Source: Lachnospiraceae bacterium (lineage in GTDB: Bacteria > Bacillota > Clostridia > Lachnospirales > Lachnospiraceae). From it: a stretch of 9,474 nt of DNA. Location of the stretch: the NCBI GenBank assembly GCA_009774375.1, contig VSNO01000161.1, positions 1 through 9,474 on the forward strand, written 5' to 3'. Below, in pieces: positions 5,449-9,474 of the stretch (its first letter is position 1; each line of letters begins with the position of its first letter). The translations under genes were made by a program, and so were the position numbers. The notes beneath the pieces are model-generated. The model was not told where the DNA came from, did no database searches, and saw nothing but the letters and a program-made list of their open reading frames with translations.

Positions 5449-6845
5449 TGATCATCTCAGAATATCAGAAAGGATCTTATCCCATGAAAAAAACAACAGA
5501 TCATCGCATTTTCTCCGCGCTCATGCTCGCTTTCGTCTGTATGTTCTACCTCTTTTTTGCGCTGTATGACGGCGCTGTCATCTGTGTGGATTCTCCGGGT
5601 TATATCGAGATGAGCATCGCAAGAGAACCCCTGTACCCTTTGTTTTTAGCTCTCCTGCGCGCTCTTTTCTCCGACTCCTATCTCACAGCCGCTGTCCTGC
5701 TGCAGAGCGCACTGACCGCATTTTCCGCATGGTATTTTGCCGATTATGTCCTGCGCGAATTTCAGATTCCCAGATGGCTGGCTTGCCTGATCTTATGTAT
5801 TCCAGTGCTGGTATCCCTTTTATGCCGCTTTGCTGCCAGAAGAGGCTCCATGTACTCCAACAGCATTTTGACGGAAGGACTGACGATCCCCTGCTACTTT
5901 CTTTTTTTTCGCTCTCTGACCGCATATTGCCTGCACCGCAGGAGGTCAGCATTTATTTCCTGCTGGCTGTTTGCCCTGTTGCTGATCTCCACCCGAAAAC
6001 AGATGTCCATCGCGCTGATCATGCTTGCCCTCGGCATACTGTACTGTCATGTCCGGGACAAGCGCTGTATTAAAGGAGCCGCCCTGTCGCTGCTGTGCAT
6101 TGTCAGCGTCCTGCTCGGCACATTTTGTCTGGACTTCGTATATAATTATGCCCTGCGTGGCGAGCTTACACGGCATTCCGGCGACACCAGATTTATCACT
6201 ACGATGGCAGTCTACACGGCACAGAGAAGCGACGCCCGGTATATCGCGGACGAAGACATCCGGAATCTCTTTCTTGAGATTTATGATATCTGCGACAATC
6301 AGGGCTACTTGAAAAGCGCCTCGGGAAAAGGATGGTCGAACCGCGTCTCCCACTTTGGGGATCATTATGACTGCATTCAGATCGACAACCTGCGTCCGAT
6401 GGTAAGCGCGTTCGCCAGGGAGCGGTATGGGGACGACCTGGTCAGTGCCAGCAGCTATGGAGACCAGGTCATGAACACCATCAACCATTCCATCATTCCG
6501 CACAACCTTCCTGAGATCGCCTGCACATTTGCAGACAATTTTATATCCGGACTTGTCACCACCGTCGCCCAGCGCAGTCCTCTGCTGATATGGTACAGTC
6601 TTTTGGCCTATCTGTCCTATATCGCATTGCTCCTGTGGCATTTTATGGTGGTAAAGGATGCGGACGTTGTCTTATTTGCCTCGTTCGTACTGATCTCCAT
6701 TGTCATAAATGTAGGGCTGGTATCCATGGTCATCTTCTGTCAGACAAGATATACGATCTATAATATGGCTCTGTTCTACATCAGTCTCCTGCTCATGCTG
6801 CAGGAACCTGTCCGCAGGATCCTGTCCCGCCGCAGGAAGAGCTAA
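5448..6845 (+). CDS. Polytopic membrane protein, GT-C/GT39-like glycosyltransferase candidate
   Basis: This 465-residue multi-spanning membrane protein starts with a transmembrane helix (about residues 22-40), then a short loop with an acidic DSPGY (48-52) and REPLYPLFL (59-67). An Asp in the first outer loop, followed by an R-x-P-x-YP-x-FL pattern, is typical of GT-C enzymes such as the ArnT/PMT family, which use polyprenyl-linked sugars. Several hydrophobic helices follow to about residue 230. A hydrophilic, probably extracytoplasmic region spans about 230-370, then three further hydrophobic segments and the basic C-terminus RRILSRRRKS. I cannot assign a subfamily, and it may be annotated only as hypothetical. 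The ATG at 5448 overlaps the DUF4956 stop by one base (TAATG), with GGAGAGG 10 bases upstream. An alternative ATG at 5484 has AAAGGA 9 bases upstream and a more usual MKKTT start (453 residues). Topology is clear; enzyme activity is inferred. Confidence 0.72.
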   Translation: MIISEYQKGSYPMKKTTDHRIFSALMLAFVCMFYLFFALYDGAVICVDSPGYIEMSIAREPLYPLFLALLRALFSDSYLTAAVLLQSALTAFSAWYFADYVLREFQIPRWLACLILCIPVLVSLLCRFAARRGSMYSNSILTEGLTIPCYFLFFRSLTAYCLHRRRSAFISCWLFALLLISTRKQMSIALIMLALGILYCHVRDKRCIKGAALSLLCIVSVLLGTFCLDFVYNYALRGELTRHSGDTRFITTMAVYTAQRSDARYIADEDIRNLFLEIYDICDNQGYLKSASGKGWSNRVSHFGDHYDCIQIDNLRPMVSAFARERYGDDLVSASSYGDQVMNTINHSIIPHNLPEIACTFADNFISGLVTTVAQRSPLLIWYSLLAYLSYIALLLWHFMVVKDADVVLFASFVLISIVINVGLVSMVIFCQTRYTIYNMALFYISLLLMLQEPVRRILSRRRKS

Positions 6846-6916
6846 AACATCTGCATTTGAACAATAAAGACATATTTGCGCCGATTTGCCATACATTTAT
6901 AGAGAGCAAAACAGTC

Positions 6917-6920
6917 GGAG
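6917..6920 (+). promoter_or_regulatory. Shine-Dalgarno deciding the flippase start
   Basis: GGAG ends 7 bases before the ATG at 6928. It supports that start over an upstream in-frame TTG at 6886, which lacks a ribosome site and would add 14 hydrophilic residues not expected for the family. Confidence 0.65.
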
Positions 6921-6927
6921 CCGTAAT

Positions 6928-8304
6928 ATGTCAAAGATTACCAAGACCGCATGCAGCAATATCCGCACTTATCTGAATCCAAAGTATCTGAAAAATCCTG
7001 TTATCACCGGCACCTTTTTCCTCACAGCTGCCGGGATCGTCACAAAACTGATCGGGTTTTTTTACCGCATTTTCCTGTCGAGGGTTTTCAACGAAGAAAG
7101 TCTTGGAATCTTTGGGCTTATCTCACCGATCATGATGCTCGTACACGCCGTGTGCGCAGCGGGGATCCAGAATGCAGTCACCCGCTTTGTGGCAGCATCC
7201 AGAAAAGACAGGGCAGCCGAGGCGTACAGCTATCTGTTTACCGGGATCGCGATCTCCCTCCTGCTCTCGGGCTCCATGGCTTATGTGATCTTCAACCAGG
7301 CGCCATTGATCGCGGTCAGCATCATCGGGGAGAGGCGGTGCACCTCGCTGCTGCGCATCAGCGCCCTGTCCTTCCCTCTCGCCACGCTGCATTCCTGTAT
7401 CAACGGCTTCTTCTACGGGCGAAAGAGAGCAGCTATCCCGGCCTGCTCCATGATCATAGAGCAGGCCTGCCGTGTCCTCACGGTCTACATCCTGTTCAGG
7501 CTATCTGTCCAGACAGGCTTGAACGTATCGCTATCCTATATATGTATAGGCCTTCTTGCCGGCGAATTTTCCTCGGCGCTTTTTTCGTGTTTTATGCTCG
7601 CGATCAAACCCGATCACGCAGACTTTTCCATGCGCAGATCCCTATCCTGCCGCAAGGGGATCTCCATCCTGTCACTGGCACTGCCCATCAGCCTCAACAG
7701 GGTCTGCATCAGCTTTATCTCTACCATAGAAACCATACAGCTTCCCAAGATGCTTGTAGCCAGCGGTCTTACCACCTCCGACGCCCTGTCCGTCTACGGC
7801 GTCTTTTCAGGAATGGCGCTTCCGCTCATCATGTTCCCGAGTGCTTTCACCGGCTCCGCCGCTTCCCTTCTGCTCCCGTCCGTGTCAGAGGCGCAGGCGC
7901 AGGGCAACAAAAAGAGGATCCAAAAAACAATCTATCTGACGATCGTTCTCTGCTTTTTGCTCGGTGTCATGTGCTTCCTGTTCTTCTTCACATTTGCCGA
8001 GATCCTGGGAAGAGTCCTTTTCGACAGCGGCATTGCAGCCAGCCAGATCCGCGCGCTCTCCTTCGTCTGCCCCTTCCTGTACATGTCGGGCACGCTCTCC
8101 AGTATCCTGCACGGTCTGGGCAAAACCGGCATCACATTCGCATTTAACCTGGCAAGTATGCTGTTCCGGCTTGGCTTTGTATTTCTCGCAGTCCCGCTGA
8201 TCGGTTTCTCCGGGTACATATACGGCACCCTAATCAGCCAGATATTTTATGATTTTCTAATTATTCTTGCGTTGAGACACTATTTGTTATATGATAAAAA
8301 ATAG
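6928..8304 (+). CDS. SpoVB/MOP-superfamily polysaccharide flippase
   Basis: This 458-residue polytopic membrane protein of the MOP (MATE-like) superfamily belongs to the polysaccharide-biosynthesis/SpoVB branch, whose members flip lipid-linked oligosaccharides or lipid II-type intermediates across the membrane. The N-terminal signature GTFFLTAAGIVTKLIGFFYR, followed by IFLSRVFNEESLGIFGLI and later AGIQNAVTRFVAA, closely resembles SpoVB. About twelve hydrophobic helices run through the protein, with an Arg/Lys-rich cytoplasmic loop near NKKRIQKT in mid-C-terminal half and the usual second-half FHG-like segment (SSILHGLGKTG). It is somewhat shorter than B. subtilis SpoVB (about 518 residues). 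It follows the GT-C-like gene after 82 bases that contain no convincing promoter or terminator, so it is probably co-transcribed. A flippase beside a GT-C enzyme fits export of a lipid-linked glycan; a direct role in sporulation is possible but unproven. Confidence 0.87.
   Translation: MSKITKTACSNIRTYLNPKYLKNPVITGTFFLTAAGIVTKLIGFFYRIFLSRVFNEESLGIFGLISPIMMLVHAVCAAGIQNAVTRFVAASRKDRAAEAYSYLFTGIAISLLLSGSMAYVIFNQAPLIAVSIIGERRCTSLLRISALSFPLATLHSCINGFFYGRKRAAIPACSMIIEQACRVLTVYILFRLSVQTGLNVSLSYICIGLLAGEFSSALFSCFMLAIKPDHADFSMRRSLSCRKGISILSLALPISLNRVCISFISTIETIQLPKMLVASGLTTSDALSVYGVFSGMALPLIMFPSAFTGSAASLLLPSVSEAQAQGNKKRIQKTIYLTIVLCFLLGVMCFLFFFTFAEILGRVLFDSGIAASQIRALSFVCPFLYMSGTLSSILHGLGKTGITFAFNLASMLFRLGFVFLAVPLIGFSGYIYGTLISQIFYDFLIILALRHYLLYDKK
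8267..8300 (+). promoter_or_regulatory. Candidate promoter of the DAHP synthase gene, inside the flippase 3' end
   Basis: Two overlapping sigma-A-like options exist. TTGAGA (8272-8277), 17 bases, then TAAAAA (8295-8300) has TG in the extended -10 position (8292-8293). TTGCGT (8267-8272), 17 bases, then TATGAT (8290-8295) is the other. Either would start transcription about 65-70 bases before the DAHP synthase ATG and place the 8304-8323 hairpin at or near the start of its leader. Confidence 0.42.
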
Positions 8305-8323
8305 CGGCCGGCATTCCGGCTGC
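8304..8323 (+). terminator. GC-rich hairpin between flippase and DAHP synthase genes
   Basis: GCGGCCGG (8304-8311) and CCGGCTGC (8316-8323) form an 8-bp stem with one G-T wobble and loop CATT, starting in the flippase stop codon. The bases after it (CTGGAGCGTGTTTG) contain no clear T-run, so it is a poor intrinsic terminator. It may attenuate or stabilise transcript ends, or be the first structure of the next gene's leader. A second, weak stem GAGC (8327-8330) / GCTC (8343-8346) follows. Confidence 0.45.
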
Positions 8324-8370
8324 CTGGAGCGTGTTTGAAAATGCTCTAAAATACGAAAGGAGTCCAGACA

Positions 8371-9399
8371 ATGAGTTTTGAATTTATAAAAAAACTGCCA
8401 ACTCCTGATCAGATCAGGGCGGAATATCCCGTCCCTGACGCGATGCAGGAGTTAAAGAAAAAAAGGGACCAGGCGATCAGCGACGTCCTCACCGGCAGAT
8501 CGGACAAGTTCCTTGTGATCATAGGTCCCTGCTCTGCCGACAACGAGGACGCCGTCTGTGAGTATGTCTCCAGGCTCGCCAGAGTCAATGAGAAGGTCAA
8601 CGACAAGCTGATCCTGATCCCGCGCGTCTACACCAACAAACCAAGGACAACCGGCGACGGATACAAAGGGATCGTGCACCAGCCAGACCCGGAGAAGGAG
8701 ACGGACTTCTTAAAGGGCATCATCGCTATGCGAAAGATGCAGCTGCGCGTGATCAACGAATCGGAACTGACTGCCGCTGACGAGATGCTCTACCCTGAAA
8801 ACTGGGGATATGTATCCGACATCCTGTCGTATGTCGCGATCGGCGCCCGCTCCGTGGAGGATCAGCAGCATCGCCTTGTCGTCAGCGGTTTTGACGTGCC
8901 TGCCGGAATGAAAAACCCGACAAGCGGTGACTTCAGCGTCATGCTCAACTCCGTGTACGCCGCACAGCACCCCCACCCGTTCATCTACCGTGGCTGGGAA
9001 GTCAACACGACAGGAAATCCGCTCGCGCACACGATCCTGCGCGGCGCAGTGAACAAGCATGGCAGCAATATCCCAAACTATCACTATGAGGATCTGATGC
9101 GCCTGCTGGAGAAATACAGTGAGCGCGACCTGGTCAACCCGGCATGCATCATCGACGCGAACCACAGCAATTCCAACAAGCAGTTCAAGGAACAGATCCG
9201 GATCGTGCACGAGGTCATGCACTCCCGCAGGACCAACAGTGAGCTGTCAGATCTCGTGAAGGGCGTCATGGTCGAGAGCTATATCAAGGAGGGCAGTCAG
9301 AAGATCGGAGAACATATTTACGGAAAATCCATCACAGATCCATGTCTTGGCTGGAAGGACACGGAGGACCTGATCTACAGGATCGCTGATTTTATATAA
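8371..9399 (+). CDS. 3-deoxy-7-phosphoheptulonate (DAHP) synthase, class I
   Basis: This 342-residue cytoplasmic enzyme condenses phosphoenolpyruvate and erythrose-4-phosphate to DAHP, the first step of the shikimate pathway to Phe, Tyr and Trp. It is of the AroF/AroG/AroH class I type. The metal ligands are present: Cys54 in IIGPCS, His265 in DANHSNS, Glu302 in MVESYI and Asp323 in ITDPCLGW, corresponding to Cys61, His268, Glu302 and Asp326 of E. coli AroG. Substrate motifs include PRVYTNKPRTT (84-94), KGIVHQPDP and GARSVEDQQHR. The length is near the usual 350, and the N-terminus (LPTPDQIRAEYPVPDAM) is the family's short oligomerisation extension. The ATG at 8371 has AAAGGAG 8 bases upstream. 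It is separated from the flippase by 66 bases with a hairpin, so it is probably its own unit. Which amino acid controls it cannot be read from sequence, so no aroF/G/H letter is given. No other aro gene is visible. Confidence 0.95.
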   Translation: MSFEFIKKLPTPDQIRAEYPVPDAMQELKKKRDQAISDVLTGRSDKFLVIIGPCSADNEDAVCEYVSRLARVNEKVNDKLILIPRVYTNKPRTTGDGYKGIVHQPDPEKETDFLKGIIAMRKMQLRVINESELTAADEMLYPENWGYVSDILSYVAIGARSVEDQQHRLVVSGFDVPAGMKNPTSGDFSVMLNSVYAAQHPHPFIYRGWEVNTTGNPLAHTILRGAVNKHGSNIPNYHYEDLMRLLEKYSERDLVNPACIIDANHSNSNKQFKEQIRIVHEVMHSRRTNSELSDLVKGVMVESYIKEGSQKIGEHIYGKSITDPCLGWKDTEDLIYRIADFI

Positions 9400-9401
9400 A
9401 T

Positions 9402-9474
9402 ATGAATATCACAAATAAAGAACTTGTGAGTAAAAAGTTTGCGCTGCTTAAGAAGCCCGTGAACCCCAGTAGGT
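9402..9474 (+). CDS. Possible start of a downstream gene, cut by window end
   Basis: An ATG at 9402, 3 bases after the DAHP synthase stop codon begins to clear, opens a frame that stays open for 24 codons to the end of the window (MNITNKELVSKKFALLKK followed by PVNPSR). No Shine-Dalgarno is visible: the preceding bases are AT-rich and the nearest GGAGG (9363-9367) is about 35 bases away. The frame may be a real gene read by coupling to the DAHP synthase gene, or chance. The fragment is too short to assign to a family. Confidence 0.3.
   Translation, partial: MNITNKELVSKKFALLKKPVNPSR

Noticed and set aside
5946..6641. 231-codon minus-strand frame opposite the GT-C-like gene
   Set aside because: Antisense shadow of a convincing membrane-protein frame; no motif, ribosome site or promoter supports it.
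6846..6927. Separate promoter for the flippase
   Set aside because: A TTGAAC at 6857-6862 has no acceptable -10 at 16-18 bases (the bases there read GCCGAT), and TACATT at 6892 has no matching -35, so I treat the gene as probably co-transcribed.
6951..8147. 398-codon plus-strand frame inside the flippase gene
   Set aside because: It is a +1 shadow of the flippase: composition is Arg/His/Gln-rich, there is no family motif, and the flippase frame has clear membrane helices and SpoVB similarity.
1..9474. CRISPR array, tRNA or rRNA genes, phage or defence genes
   Set aside because: No regularly spaced direct repeats, no tRNA-like cloverleaf or rRNA signature noticed, and no integrase, nuclease or phage structural motifs in any credible frame.

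Overview
The window looks like chromosomal DNA of a Gram-positive anaerobe of the class Clostridia, most likely a Lachnospiraceae-type gut bacterium. This is inferred from strong AGGAGG-type ribosome binding sites, occasional GTG starts, roughly 50% GC coding DNA with AT-rich promoters, a SpoVB-type flippase, and the clostridial style of the MnmA and DAHP synthase sequences. The species cannot be fixed by eye.

Layout. (1) 86-901 (+) is a complete PHP-domain phosphatase of the HisJ (histidinol-phosphatase) type. (2) 922-2010 (-) is mnmA, the tRNA 2-thiouridylase, convergent with the first gene and with a good sigma-A promoter at 2056-2084. (3) 2011-2388 is a divergent intergenic region. It holds the mnmA promoter, a 134-bp MITE-like palindromic element (2124-2257; 12-bp terminal inverted repeats and a 7-bp target duplication), and an extended -10 promoter at 2314-2342 for the next operon. 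(4) 2389-8304 (+) is a run of five genes: a membrane-anchored CotH-like kinase, a VTC-domain (polyphosphate-polymerase-like) protein, a DUF4956 membrane protein, a polytopic GT-C-like membrane protein and a SpoVB/MATE-type flippase. The first four genes overlap by 8, 4 and 1 bp; the flippase follows after 82 bp. (5) 8371-9399 (+) is a metal-dependent class I DAHP synthase, the first step of aromatic amino-acid synthesis, with its own likely promoter and a leader hairpin. (6) From 9402 a short reading frame runs off the window.

How the genes may work together. HisJ, MnmA and DAHP synthase are ordinary housekeeping or biosynthetic functions. The interesting part is the 2389-8304 operon. The CotH + VTC + DUF4956 trio is a recurring bacterial gene set whose joint function is, to my knowledge, not established. 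Here it is translationally coupled to a probable lipid-linked-sugar transferase and followed by a lipid-linked-oligosaccharide flippase. The simplest inference is a cell-envelope or spore-surface polymer system: a cytoplasmic VTC tunnel enzyme making or modifying a phosphate-containing polymer, DUF4956 as its membrane partner, GT-C and flippase handling glycan on the outer face, and an extracytoplasmic CotH-family kinase modifying a surface target. That combined role is a hypothesis, not something the sequence proves.
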